A stretch of DNA of 44,809 nt from Lachnospiraceae bacterium (GCA_017393285.1 JAFORL010000139.1:1-44809), one strand, 5' to 3'; positions 1 to 8,093 are shown, counted from the stretch's first letter. A program made the numbers and translations. Notes: generated by a model not told the origin, from the sequence alone.

Positions 1-1
1 A

Positions 2-322
2 GATACAAAATTGACTGTTAAAAAAGCTAAAACACCAACTGTTGTATACTTTAGATATACAGATGCAACCGGTAAGACAATTACTACACAAACCATTCAG
101 TTTGTAATCGATAAAATAAAACCAAGTGTAAACGTGAAAAAAGGAAAGACGTATAAGAAAGGCATGAAATTACAATTCAGCGACGCATCTGGTATCCGTT
201 ATGCAAAATTAGATGGTAAGAAAGTGAAAAACAAAACAAAGATTTCTAAAAAAGGAAGTCACAAAATTGTCGTAGTGGATCTAGCAAACAACAAACAAAC
301 AATGCGTTTTAAAATCAAATAA
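2..322 (+). CDS. C-terminal fragment of a secreted/surface protein with Ig-like repeats (5' cut by window edge)
   Basis: The frame is open from base 2 with no start or upstream Shine-Dalgarno sequence, so the gene begins before the window. About 106 residues remain. They are rich in Lys, Thr and Val and look like the beta-strand-rich Ig-like modules of Clostridia surface proteins: a strand pattern ending in VIDKIKPSV, a second module starting VKKGKTYKKG, and the ending MRFKIK. No catalytic motif or LPxTG anchor is visible in this tail. A strong terminator follows within 10 bases of the stop, so this is the last gene of its transcript. The function of the whole protein cannot be told from this fragment. 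Confidence 0.7.
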   Translation, partial: DTKLTVKKAKTPTVVYFRYTDATGKTITTQTIQFVIDKIKPSVNVKKGKTYKKGMKLQFSDASGIRYAKLDGKKVKNKTKISKKGSHKIVVVDLANNKQTMRFKIK

Positions 323-330
323 TATCAATC

Positions 331-365
331 ACTGCCATGTGTTAAACACATGGCAGTATTTTTTT
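331..365 (+). terminator. Rho-independent terminator after the surface-protein gene
   Basis: A perfect 12-bp stem (331-342 with 346-357, core CTGCCATGTG) has a 3-base loop and is followed by ATTTTTTT. It lies 8 bases after the stop codon. Confidence 0.9.
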
Positions 366-398
366 AAAAATGAAAATCTTCATCCCTTGGACTTAGTG

Positions 399-433
399 CA
401 GAATTTTCGTCAGGGAAGCTGACGTAGATTCTG
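399..433. other. Hairpin element in the 323-693 spacer
   Basis: CGTCAG (408-413) pairs with CTGACG (419-424) around a 5-base loop. After a symmetric 3x3 internal loop, CAGAAT (399-404) pairs with ATTCTG (428-433). It has no T-tract, and it sits between the upstream terminator and the promoter at 530. It may be an operator, the end of a small RNA or a remnant of a repeat. Apart from this hairpin and the promoter I see no gene in the 371-base spacer. Confidence 0.45.
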
Positions 434-529
434 TTGCAAAGTTCTCCACATAATATAAAAAATAATTATGTATTTTTTACAAACAAAGTCATTTATTTAA
501 AAAAAATTATACATATTTGTTAAAAAATA

Positions 530-558
530 TTGCAATCGTGAACAAAGTGTGATATTAT
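530..558 (+). promoter_or_regulatory. Sigma-A promoter for the sugar ABC transporter operon
   Basis: TTGCAA (530-535), a 17-base spacer and TATTAT (553-558), with TG one base before the -10 (extended -10). It gives a leader of about 130 nt before the lipoprotein gene. An A/T-rich tract lies directly upstream (about 470-529). Confidence 0.75.
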
Positions 559-693
559 TATGAAAGAATGTAGTTGGTGTTTAAGAATATGTTAAATACA
601 CCTATATCTTTACAAAAAAGGTAATTGTATTTGGGGTTCAAGAACGCAAACAGAACATTTGTAAATAACTAAAAAGAAGGGAAGGTAGAAGTT

Positions 694-2091
694 ATGAGAA
701 AAATGCGTAAACTTACTACAATTTTATTGATGATGGCAATGGTGCTTTCATTGGGAGCATGTGGTTCTTCAAAGAACTCAGACAATCAAAACGCAGATAG
801 TAACAACACAAATAGTAATGGAGATTCTACATCTACGGATCAAGTTGCTGGGGGAAAGGATGTAGACGTATATGTACTTCAATACAAAATCGAAATCAAT
901 GACGCGTTGCAAAAAGCAATTGATAAGTATGAAGAACTATATCCAAATGTACATATAGAACTTGAAAGTGTTGGTGGAAATGATAGTGTAGATACGCTTT
1001 ATAAAGCCAAAGCTGCTAGTGGACAAATGCCAGATATTTTCAACTGTGCAGGACCAGAAAGTTGTGAAACTTATGCTGATTATTTAGAGGATTTATCTGA
1101 TCAACCTTGGGTAGAACATGCAAACTCAGGTATGCTTGACTTAGACAAGATTGGTGATGCAATCTACGGAATGCCTGTTACAACAGAAGGTATGGGATTG
1201 ATTGTAAACAAGGCAATGTTCGAAGCTGCTGGTATTGATATTTCTACTTTAGATAGTTACGATAAGATTGAAGCTGCATTTAAACAGTTACAAAAAGCTA
1301 TTGATGCAGGTGATTTGAAGAAGGATTTCCCTAACTTACAAAATGTAACATCTGTACAAGGTGGCGCAACTTGGGTTCTTGGTAACCATGCAATCAACGT
1401 TGCATTATCACCAGAATTTAAAGAAGATGTATTTGCATGCGCAAATGCAGACACTGTTAATTTCGACTATAAGGATGCTTATGTTGCATATACAGAATTA
1501 CAATTAAATTATTCAGATGCAAAGGATAATTGGGCAAAATCATTGAAGGTTGATTATAATGCTGCTGTACAGGAACAATTAGCTACTGGTAAGGTTGCAT
1601 GTATTCAACAGGGTAACTGGATTTACGGAGATGTAAAGAAGATTGATGAAACAACTGCTGACAATTTAGCATTTATTCCTGCACCAATCAAGGGATATAA
1701 AGAAGATTCTATTTTCTCTATTGTTTCAAACTACTGGTGTGTAAATAAACAATCAGATGACGATGTAAAAGAAGCTGCTAAGCATTTCTTGAATTGGTTA
1801 TATCAATCAGATGAAGGTAAAGAAATCGTAGTAAACGATTTTGGATTTACTCCAGTATTTGATAACTATGGTGATTTACAACCTTCAGATAATTTAACTA
1901 AGAGTATGTTGGAATTCTTCTCTAACAATAAGGGTATTCCAATGGTATTCCAAGGCGCTCCAGATGGTGAAGATTACACAATGAATGTCTTTGGTGCAAA
2001 GGTACAAGGTGTATTCGCTAATAAACTTAGCTGGGATGAGTGCTTTAAGCAATCAGCAACAGAATGGGCTGAAAGACGTGCAAGTAAATAA
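694..2091 (+). CDS. Carbohydrate ABC transporter substrate-binding lipoprotein
   Basis: A 465-residue extracellular solute-binding protein that captures a sugar or oligosaccharide for the two permeases encoded downstream. The signal peptide ends in a clear lipobox, LGAC, with the lipidated Cys at residue 23. A Ser/Asn/Asp-rich linker tethers it to the outer membrane face. The mature part has the family-1 (MsmE/MalE-like) layout: an opening strand (VDVYVLQYK), a helix with ALQKAIDKYEELYPNV, a substrate-lobe segment near MPDIFNC, and a C-terminal helix ending WAERRASK. Length is normal for the family. The start follows a purine-rich ribosome site (GGAAGG). A stem-loop lies between it and the permease genes, as is common where the binding protein is needed in excess. 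Substrate unknown. Confidence 0.93.
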   Translation: MRKMRKLTTILLMMAMVLSLGACGSSKNSDNQNADSNNTNSNGDSTSTDQVAGGKDVDVYVLQYKIEINDALQKAIDKYEELYPNVHIELESVGGNDSVDTLYKAKAASGQMPDIFNCAGPESCETYADYLEDLSDQPWVEHANSGMLDLDKIGDAIYGMPVTTEGMGLIVNKAMFEAAGIDISTLDSYDKIEAAFKQLQKAIDAGDLKKDFPNLQNVTSVQGGATWVLGNHAINVALSPEFKEDVFACANADTVNFDYKDAYVAYTELQLNYSDAKDNWAKSLKVDYNAAVQEQLATGKVACIQQGNWIYGDVKKIDETTADNLAFIPAPIKGYKEDSIFSIVSNYWCVNKQSDDDVKEAAKHFLNWLYQSDEGKEIVVNDFGFTPVFDNYGDLQPSDNLTKSMLEFFSNNKGIPMVFQGAPDGEDYTMNVFGAKVQGVFANKLSWDECFKQSATEWAERRASK

Positions 2092-2142
2092 GGAGTAATG
2101 TGATAATATTTTATATTATTGCAACATGCCTATAAGAAGTTT

Positions 2143-2179
2143 CAGGGTGTGGCGTCACGCCATGCCCTGTTTCTTTTAT
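2143..2179 (+). terminator. Stem-loop between binding-protein and permease genes (leaky terminator or mRNA stabiliser)
   Basis: A 12-bp stem, CAGGGTGTGGCG (2143-2154) with CGCCATGCCCTG (2158-2169), pairs completely if two G-U pairs are allowed. The loop is UCA and TTTCTTTT follows. It lies 51 bases after the lipoprotein stop and far before the permease start at 2486. The arrangement suggests partial termination or 3'-end protection that lowers permease expression. The rest of the 394-base spacer shows no convincing gene; a 70-codon frame at 2126-2338 has no ribosome site. Confidence 0.7.
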
Positions 2180-2485
2180 GTATTGGGAAAAATTAGCTAC
2201 CAGCGTTTGCTTGCATATCATGTCCGTTTACTAGGATGGCGGAAACTTGATATTTACTCATGCATATCCAGTTTCTACAGGTTCATGCGAAAATCAAAAA
2301 AGCATACTCCTTATGAAACCTTCGGTATATATGCGTAAAAACCATGTGATGTTTATGATACCTTGGTCGAATTGTTAAAAAGGAAGATTTTGTAGCATAA
2401 ACGCCAGGACATTTTTCTATCCTAGTTTTAATTATTTCTTTTCTCAAATAAAAAATATGTTCAGATCAGAAAGGAGTCACTAATA

Positions 2486-3337
2486 ATGAAACGTTCCAAA
2501 TTAACTTTTTGGCTTTTTTTATTCCCTTGCTTATTGTGCTTTTTGGGATTTGTATTAATTCCAACGATTATGGGATTTTATTATTCGTTAACGGATTGGA
2601 ATGGAGTAGCAAAATCACCAAAATTTATTGGAATTCAAAATTACTTTGCAGTGTGTAAGGATAGTCAGTATTGGTATTCGTTTGCCTATACGGCTTTATT
2701 TACGATTTGTTGTGTGGTTTTGATTAATGGATTTGGATTTTTATTGGCCTTGTTAGTTACAAAGCAATTTAAAGGTGCAACCTTTATGCGTGGTGTGTTC
2801 TTTATGCCAAACTTAGTTGGTGGTTTATTATTGGGATATACTTGGAAATTTATTTTTACAAAGATTTTCCCAGCAACCAATATTCCTGGTTTGGGTAATT
2901 GGCTGTCCGATAATAAAACTGGTTTTTTAGGCTTGTTAATTTTGATGGTATGGCAGATGAGTGGATATATGATGATTATTTACATTGCAGGTATTCAGAA
3001 TATTCCAGATAGTGTCATGGAAGCAGCCGCTCTAGATGGTGCAACCGGATTAAAGCGTATGTTTAAAATTACGATTCCTATGGTTGCCCAGTCGTTTACA
3101 ATTGGTTTGTTCTTGATTTTATCGAATTCTTTTAAATTATTTGACCAGAACCTTTCCTTAACCGGAGGTGGTCCAAATCATACAAATGAAATGTTGGCTT
3201 TAAATATTTATAACTCTGCTTTTTGTAGTAATCAAATGGGAGAAGCACAGGCAAAGGCTGTCATTTTCTTTGTTTCCATTGCCATTATTAGTATTATCCA
3301 ATTGACCATTACAAAGAGAGCAGAAGTAGAAGCATAG
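2486..3337 (+). CDS. Sugar ABC transporter permease, MalF/UgpA type
   Basis: A 283-residue inner-membrane permease with six predicted membrane segments, the first at about residues 9-31. It forms the translocation channel together with the next gene product. The cytoplasmic EAA loop that docks the ATPase is clear (E179-AAALDGATG, then FKITIPM). The C-terminal GGGPNHTNEML segment is typical of MalF-type sugar permeases. Start: ATG ten bases after AAAGGAG (2470-2476). It ends 12 bases before the second permease, and the spacing implies one transcript. There is no nucleotide-binding protein gene here; such importers often share an MsmX-type ATPase encoded elsewhere. Confidence 0.94.
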   Translation: MKRSKLTFWLFLFPCLLCFLGFVLIPTIMGFYYSLTDWNGVAKSPKFIGIQNYFAVCKDSQYWYSFAYTALFTICCVVLINGFGFLLALLVTKQFKGATFMRGVFFMPNLVGGLLLGYTWKFIFTKIFPATNIPGLGNWLSDNKTGFLGLLILMVWQMSGYMMIIYIAGIQNIPDSVMEAAALDGATGLKRMFKITIPMVAQSFTIGLFLILSNSFKLFDQNLSLTGGGPNHTNEMLALNIYNSAFCSNQMGEAQAKAVIFFVSIAIISIIQLTITKRAEVEA

Positions 3338-3349
3338 GAGGAATCAGTT

Positions 3350-4201
3350 ATGAAAAAAAACAACTCGCTATTGAATATATGGCGTATCATATATCGTATT
3401 TTTTTGGTACTTGTATTTTTGTTTCCTATTGCCATGCTTGTTTGGGTTGCATTTAAATCTGCATCTGACATTGCTTTGGATATTTTGGGAGTTCCAAAAA
3501 AATGGATTGGTTTTGAAAATTTTGCATCAGCCATCGAAAGCATGGATTTTCTAAATGCTTTGAAGAATTCAGTCATTGTTACGATTTGTTCTACAGCCTG
3601 TCTTTGCATTTTTTCAGCAATGGCAGCTTGGGTATTGGTTAGACATAAGACCAAAATGTCTAATTTTATATTTTTATTGTTTTCGGTTTCAATGTTGATT
3701 CCATTTCAATGCGTAATGCTTCCTTTGATGAAAATTATGGGTAGATTTGGATTGGGACAATTTGGTATTGATTTAATGAATCAACCAGGATTAATTATGG
3801 CATATATTGGGTTTGGTTCCGCTATGTCAATTATGTTATATCATGGCTTTATTAAAGGAATTCCGGTAGAATTGGAAGAAGCAGCTGCCATTGATGGTTG
3901 TAGCACAGTTGGAATCTTTTTCCGAATTGTAATGCCTTTATTGGGACCTACTACAACAACTGTATCCATTGTTAATATTATGTGGATTTGGAATGACTAC
4001 TTATTGCCAAGTATCGTATTATCTGGAAAGTCAAATTTGCGTACTTTACCACTACAAACCTTTAAATTTTTTGGTTCCTTCACTACAAACTGGGGAGTTG
4101 CGGCGGCTGCGCTGTTATTGATTATGATGCCTGTCATTGTATTCTACATCATCGCACAAAAGCAAATTATCAAGGGTGTAGTTGATGGAGCAGTAAAATA
4201 A
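3350..4201 (+). CDS. Sugar ABC transporter permease, MalG/UgpE type
   Basis: A 283-residue partner of the preceding permease. It has six membrane segments, with the first strongly hydrophobic one at about residues 11-32. The EAA loop is ELEEAAAIDGCS (around residues 174-185), followed by FRIVMPLLGP. The C-terminus is hydrophobic and ends QKQIIKGVVDGAVK, as in MalG-type proteins. A consensus ribosome site (AGGAGGAA) precedes the ATG. It is the last gene of the importer operon. No classical terminator follows; only a weak 5-bp stem (TGTCA/TGACA) is seen near 4209-4224. Confidence 0.94.
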   Translation: MKKNNSLLNIWRIIYRIFLVLVFLFPIAMLVWVAFKSASDIALDILGVPKKWIGFENFASAIESMDFLNALKNSVIVTICSTACLCIFSAMAAWVLVRHKTKMSNFIFLLFSVSMLIPFQCVMLPLMKIMGRFGLGQFGIDLMNQPGLIMAYIGFGSAMSIMLYHGFIKGIPVELEEAAAIDGCSTVGIFFRIVMPLLGPTTTTVSIVNIMWIWNDYLLPSIVLSGKSNLRTLPLQTFKFFGSFTTNWGVAAAALLLIMMPVIVFYIIAQKQIIKGVVDGAVK

Positions 4202-4314
4202 ACCCATATGTCAGTATATTGACACTCGTTGATTACACACTTGTCTGTATGAGTCATTTGTTCCAAAAGACTATGTACTTTTTACAGTTGGGTTTGCTCT
4301 TGTATTGCATACAT

Positions 4315-4446
4315 ATACCGACCGTCATTAAACGTTTTTTGTTGCATGTATCTGTATCCATTTATTTATAATCGTAACATAAGTATATTTGTAAGTGATA
4401 ATCAGATGATAGGAAAAGACGTAAGTTTATTTGGGACGGTCGGTAT
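4315..4446. repeat. 12-bp perfect inverted repeats bounding a 108-bp segment
   Basis: ATACCGACCGTC (4315-4326) and GACGGTCGGTAT (4435-4446) are exact inverted copies. They are G+C-rich in an otherwise very A/T-rich spacer. The 108 bases between them hold a perfect TATAAT (4367-4372) with a poor -35 (TTGCAT, 19-base spacer), pointing toward the sigma-factor gene. Size and layout resemble invertible promoter segments. However, a complete promoter for the sigma gene also lies outside the right repeat (4481-4509), and no recombinase gene is in the window. Other readings are paired operator half-sites or a long RNA stem. The remainder of the 4202-4584 spacer has no credible gene. Confidence 0.5.
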
Positions 4447-4480
4447 TTTGATTCTAAATGATTGGATTGGAAATCATAGC

Positions 4481-4509
4481 TTGCAAATATCCTTTAGATT
4501 GCGTATACT
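4481..4509 (+). promoter_or_regulatory. Sigma-A-type promoter for the sigma factor-clpS-clpA operon
   Basis: TTGCAA (4481-4486), a 17-base spacer and TATACT (4504-4509). It is 35 bases downstream of the right inverted repeat and about 70 bases before the sigma-factor start. Confidence 0.65.
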
Positions 4510-4584
4510 TAAATCAATGTGGATAGGCACTATTTTATTTTTTTTGCATAATGTAAAGTAAGTAGCGGTTAAGGGGTGCGCAAC

Positions 4585-5214
4585 ATGAAAACATTTCCTG
4601 AACCATTTTCGACGAAGGAGGAGCGAAAATATCTTTTGGCATGCAAAAATGGAGATGCGCAAGCAAGAAATTTGCTGATACAACATAATTTACGTTTAGT
4701 GGCGCATATTGTAAAAAAATATCATGTACCTGTTGCAGATGTGGAAGATTTTATTTCTATTGGAACTGTTGGTCTGATTAAAGCAATAGATAGTTTCCAA
4801 CTGGAAAAAGGTATACGATTGGCAACTTATGCATCTTGTTGCATTGAGAATGAATTACTGATGGTGTTTCGTGGTGAGAAAAAATGTTGTAAAACCGTAT
4901 CCTTATCTGAACCCATTGGCGCAGATCAAGATGGAAATGAAATATGTCTGCAAGATATCTTAGAAGGGAACCAGGAAGATTTAGCAAATAAACTGGATCA
5001 AGAAAACAATATAAAACAATTGGCGATTTTTATGAAAAAGGTATTATCTCAAAGAGAACAGGAAATACTGATATTACGTTATGGATTAGAAAATAAAACA
5101 GAAATGACGCAAAGAGAAATTGCAAAAAAAATGCATATTTCCCGAAGCTACGTTTCCAGAATAGAAAAAAAAGCAATTGAAAAATTAAAAAATTGTTTTG
5201 ACCAATATAATTAA
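4585..5214 (+). CDS. sigK: SigK-family RNA polymerase sigma factor, no pro-sequence
   Basis: A 209-residue sigma-70-family factor closest in pattern to mother-cell SigK/SigE. Region 2 has NLRLVAHIVKKYH, a DFISIGTVGLIKAI core-binding and -10 segment, then LATYASCCIENELLM. Region 4 carries the helix-turn-helix REIAKKMHISRSYVSRIEKKA, which reads the -35. The start at 4585 follows AAGGGG (4571-4576); a GTG at 4576 overlaps that site and is unlikely. An in-frame TAA at 4570 shows that the roughly 20-residue pro-sequence of Bacillus SigK is absent, and no insertion interrupts the frame. The usual AARC before IENE is ASCC here. clpS starts 44 bases later. The symbol is by family; a second SigK may exist elsewhere in the genome. 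Confidence 0.85.
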   Translation: MKTFPEPFSTKEERKYLLACKNGDAQARNLLIQHNLRLVAHIVKKYHVPVADVEDFISIGTVGLIKAIDSFQLEKGIRLATYASCCIENELLMVFRGEKKCCKTVSLSEPIGADQDGNEICLQDILEGNQEDLANKLDQENNIKQLAIFMKKVLSQREQEILILRYGLENKTEMTQREIAKKMHISRSYVSRIEKKAIEKLKNCFDQYN

Positions 5215-5257
5215 ATGTGTTCTTTTAAAAACAATGGAAAAGGAAAGTGAAAATTAC

Positions 5258-5554
5258 ATGGCTATACAAGAGAAGATAATGCAAAAAGATAAAGTACAAT
5301 TTAAAGAACCCGGAAAATATAAAGTAGTTATGTATAACGATGATTTTACACCTATGGATTTTGTGGTGACAATTTTAATAGAAGTATTTCACAAATCAGA
5401 AGAGGAAGCTATACAAATCATGTTTCATATACATAACGGGGTCAAAGAAGTAATTGGTGAATATGCTTATGATATCGCCCGCACCAAAGTTGCAATATGT
5501 ACAGATCGTGCAAGAACGGCTGGTTATCCGTTTCTTGTGAAAATGGAACATTGA
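5258..5554 (+). CDS. clpS: ATP-dependent Clp protease adaptor ClpS
   Basis: 98 residues, the normal size for ClpS, the adaptor that delivers N-degron substrates to the ClpA N-domain. The signature reads YKVVMYNDDFTPMDFVV, then the helix with EEAIQIMFHIHNG, and the YAYDIARTK stretch before the C-terminal FLVKMEH. The NDD/TPM substrate-pocket segment and the Met/His-rich helix are intact. ATG 5258 follows AAGGAAAGTG; a longer frame from 5198 has no ribosome site and overlaps the sigma gene. clpA starts 16 bases after the stop, so the two are translationally close partners. ClpS is uncommon in Firmicutes, which mostly use ClpC with MecA-type adaptors. Confidence 0.93.
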   Translation: MAIQEKIMQKDKVQFKEPGKYKVVMYNDDFTPMDFVVTILIEVFHKSEEEAIQIMFHIHNGVKEVIGEYAYDIARTKVAICTDRARTAGYPFLVKMEH

Positions 5555-5570
5555 AATGGGGAGGAGCAAT

Positions 5571-7793
5571 ATGAAAATTTCAAAAGAAGTAGAGAATTTA
5601 TTAACGGATATGGCGATGCTTGCCGAAAAATTGCAACATGAGTTTGTGACACCAGAACATTTGCTATTTATTTTGACATATAATCCTAATTTTGTTGAAA
5701 GTTTTTGTGCTTGCGGTGGGAAAATTGATAAATTACAACAACAGTTAGAAGCATACATGAACGAAAATATAGATACCATTCAGGAAGGAAAAGCAGAACT
5801 TAGCCTAGGTTTATCTGATGTGTTAGTGCTTGCAGAAGAACAAGCAATGGCTAGTGAGCGTTTTGTTGTAGAAATTACGCATATCGTATATGGTTTATTG
5901 CAAGATAATAATAGTTATGCTGCATATTTTATTCAGGTTCAAAAAATAGATGCAGCAGAGTTGCTGATAAAAATGACAGAATATAAGCTTATGCATCAGG
6001 AAGATGAAATGGCGGAGGAAAATACGCATATGTCTGGAACAGAGGAAACCAAAGAGAAAGACTGGAAAAGCTATGTTATTTGTATGAATGATTTGGTAGA
6101 CCAACAGCCACCTTTGATTGGACGAAAAGAGGAATTAGAACGAACCATGCAGATTTTGTGTAGAAAATACAAGAGCAATCCATTGCATATCGGAGAGCCT
6201 GGTGTAGGGAAAACAGCCATTGCATATGGTGTGGCAAGAGCAATTGAGGAGGGCAATGTCCCGGATAAACTAAAAAATGCGAAAATGTACTTACTAGATA
6301 TGGGTACTTTATTGGCAGGTACACAATTTCGTGGTGATTTTGAAAAACGCTTGAAATCCATTATGGAAGGCTTACAAAAGGAAGAAAATGTGATTGTCTA
6401 TATTGATGAAATTCATACGATTGTGGGAGCTGGTGCTTCAAATGGAGGCTCTATGGACGCCGCAAATTTGTTGAAACCGTATTTGACTATGGGAACACTA
6501 CGTTTTATCGGTTCCACAACCTATGAAGAATACAAGAAGAGTTTTTCAAAAAATAAAAGCCTGATTCGACGTTTCCAAAATATTGATATTTCAGAACCTT
6601 CTGTAGAAGAAGCAGTGGAAATTCTCAATGGTCTTAAGAAACATTATGAAAATTTTCATCATGTAAGATATGCCAAAGGTTTAATGGAGTATGCGGTCGA
6701 ATTAAGTGGAAAATATATGAATGATACCTTTTTGCCGGATAAGGCCATAGATTTGATTGACGAAGCAGGTGCCTATCGTGAATTATATCCTACAGACAAG
6801 AAAATACAAATTGTAGACAAAAAAACTTTGGAGTTTGTAGTTTCTAAAGTTGGAAATGTTCCATCCAAGCATATAGAAATGGATGAGAGAAAACAATTGG
6901 CAAAATTAGAGAGTGAATTGGCAAAAAATGTGTTTGGACAAAATGAGGCCATTGCAGAGTTAGCCAATGCAATTAAGTTTTCTAGAGCAGGTTTGAACGA
7001 TGAGGACAAGCCTTTGGCAAGTCTATTATTTGTGGGACCAACTGGTGTTGGTAAGACAGAAATTGCAAAAACCTTGGCCCATACCTTGCAAATACCATTA
7101 ATTCGGTATGATATGAGCGAATATGCAGAAAAACATACAGTGGCTAAGATGATTGGTTCGCCTGCTGGTTATGTTGGATATGAAGAAGGTGGCTTATTAA
7201 CAGAGAGTATTCGCAAACATCCACATTGTGTGTTATTGTTAGACGAAATCGAAAAGGCACATCCTGATATTTTTAATGTGCTGCTTCAGGTAATGGATTA
7301 TGCGACCTTAACAGATAACCAAGGAAGAAAAGCTGATTTTAGAAATGTGATTTTGATTATGACTTCTAATGCGGGTGCCAGTAAAGTCGGAAAAACTTTG
7401 ATGGGATTTGCGAAACAAACCATTGATAAATCCGCAATTATGGATGAGGTCAAAAGAGTATTTCAACCAGAATTTCGAAATCGTTTGAGCCGGATTATTA
7501 CGTTTAACTATGTAGATGAGAAAATGGCAGAAAAAATTGTAGAAAAACAGATTGCTATATTAGCAAAAAAATTGGAAAAACAAAAAATTACCATATCTGT
7601 CACTTCTACCTGCGCTGCATATTTGAAATCAAAAGGTATAAGTCAGGAATATGGAGCAAGGGAAATTAGCCGTATTATCAATACAGAGATGAAACCAGTC
7701 TTAGTAGATAAAATTTTGTTTGGTAAGTTAAAAAAAGGCGGAAATTGTGTAATAGATTACAAGGAAGATAAAATTTGTGCCTATGAGGTATAA
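5571..7793 (+). CDS. clpA: ATP-dependent Clp protease ATP-binding subunit ClpA
   Basis: 740 residues, the length of ClpA and short of ClpB/ClpC because no middle coiled-coil domain is inserted. Order: N-domain (about 1-140) that binds ClpS; AAA1 with Walker A GEPGVGKT (208-215) and Walker B DE (279-280); AAA2 with GPTGVGKT (489-496) and DE (558-559); then the ClpP-docking loop with MGF (611-613), the equivalent of the IGF/IGL tripeptide. It unfolds substrates and feeds them to ClpP, which is not in the window. ATG 5571 is chosen because GGGGAGGAG ends five bases before it; the ATG at 5556 overlaps that site. It is the last gene of the sigma-clpS-clpA unit, and a long hairpin follows. Confidence 0.95.
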   Translation: MKISKEVENLLTDMAMLAEKLQHEFVTPEHLLFILTYNPNFVESFCACGGKIDKLQQQLEAYMNENIDTIQEGKAELSLGLSDVLVLAEEQAMASERFVVEITHIVYGLLQDNNSYAAYFIQVQKIDAAELLIKMTEYKLMHQEDEMAEENTHMSGTEETKEKDWKSYVICMNDLVDQQPPLIGRKEELERTMQILCRKYKSNPLHIGEPGVGKTAIAYGVARAIEEGNVPDKLKNAKMYLLDMGTLLAGTQFRGDFEKRLKSIMEGLQKEENVIVYIDEIHTIVGAGASNGGSMDAANLLKPYLTMGTLRFIGSTTYEEYKKSFSKNKSLIRRFQNIDISEPSVEEAVEILNGLKKHYENFHHVRYAKGLMEYAVELSGKYMNDTFLPDKAIDLIDEAGAYRELYPTDKKIQIVDKKTLEFVVSKVGNVPSKHIEMDERKQLAKLESELAKNVFGQNEAIAELANAIKFSRAGLNDEDKPLASLLFVGPTGVGKTEIAKTLAHTLQIPLIRYDMSEYAEKHTVAKMIGSPAGYVGYEEGGLLTESIRKHPHCVLLLDEIEKAHPDIFNVLLQVMDYATLTDNQGRKADFRNVILIMTSNAGASKVGKTLMGFAKQTIDKSAIMDEVKRVFQPEFRNRLSRIITFNYVDEKMAEKIVEKQIAILAKKLEKQKITISVTSTCAAYLKSKGISQEYGAREISRIINTEMKPVLVDKILFGKLKKGGNCVIDYKEDKICAYEV

Positions 7794-7816
7794 AGATTAC
7801 TTTTAGGTAACGGATC

Positions 7817-7920
7817 GGACTGTCGCAAAAAGAACAGGATAGCGATTATATAGTATAAGTATGGTAAGTACAGAACTATATGATCTGGTGTGCTTCTTTA
7901 TGCGGCAGTTCTTTTATTTT
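7817..7920 (+). terminator. Very long hairpin after clpA ending in a T-rich tract
   Basis: Outer arms 7817-7834 and 7894-7911 pair at 17 of 18 positions (with G-U pairs). An inner pair of arms, ATTATATAGT (7845-7854) and ACTATATGAT (7875-7884), pairs at all ten, flanked by CAG/CTG. TTTTATTTT follows directly. The position fits a terminator of the clp operon, but the roughly 95-nt folded length is far beyond a simple one. A structured small RNA or a miniature inverted-repeat element is possible. The rest of the 300-base spacer to spoIVA holds only the promoter noted below. Confidence 0.65.
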
Positions 7921-8005
7921 AAAAATATCGTCAACATCTGTTTTTATATGTGACAATAACCCAATTAACATACCCTGGCTTGAGAAGAAAATGACAGGAA
8001 AATTG

Positions 8006-8034
8006 TTCTAAAGCATAGGTCCCCTGCATACAAT
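8006..8034 (+). promoter_or_regulatory. Candidate SigE-type promoter of spoIVA
   Basis: CATACAAT (8027-8034) matches the SigE -10 consensus (CATACAnT), 60 bases before the gene. The expected -35 position (about 8006-8012, TTCTAAA) is only a weak match. spoIVA is a known SigE-dependent mother-cell gene in other spore formers. Confidence 0.45.
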
Positions 8035-8093
8035 AAAAATGATAGAAATGTAAAAATACCCATTAGGGAGGATACAGTTTCGGAGGGATCGTT

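Noticed and set aside
2126-2338. 70-codon open frame between the sugar-binding protein and permease genes
   Set aside because: No ribosome site, overlaps the stem-loop at 2143-2169, and unlike any family I recognise.
4346-4561. 71-codon open frame before the sigma factor
   Set aside because: No Shine-Dalgarno, lies over the inverted repeat and promoter, composition not protein-like.
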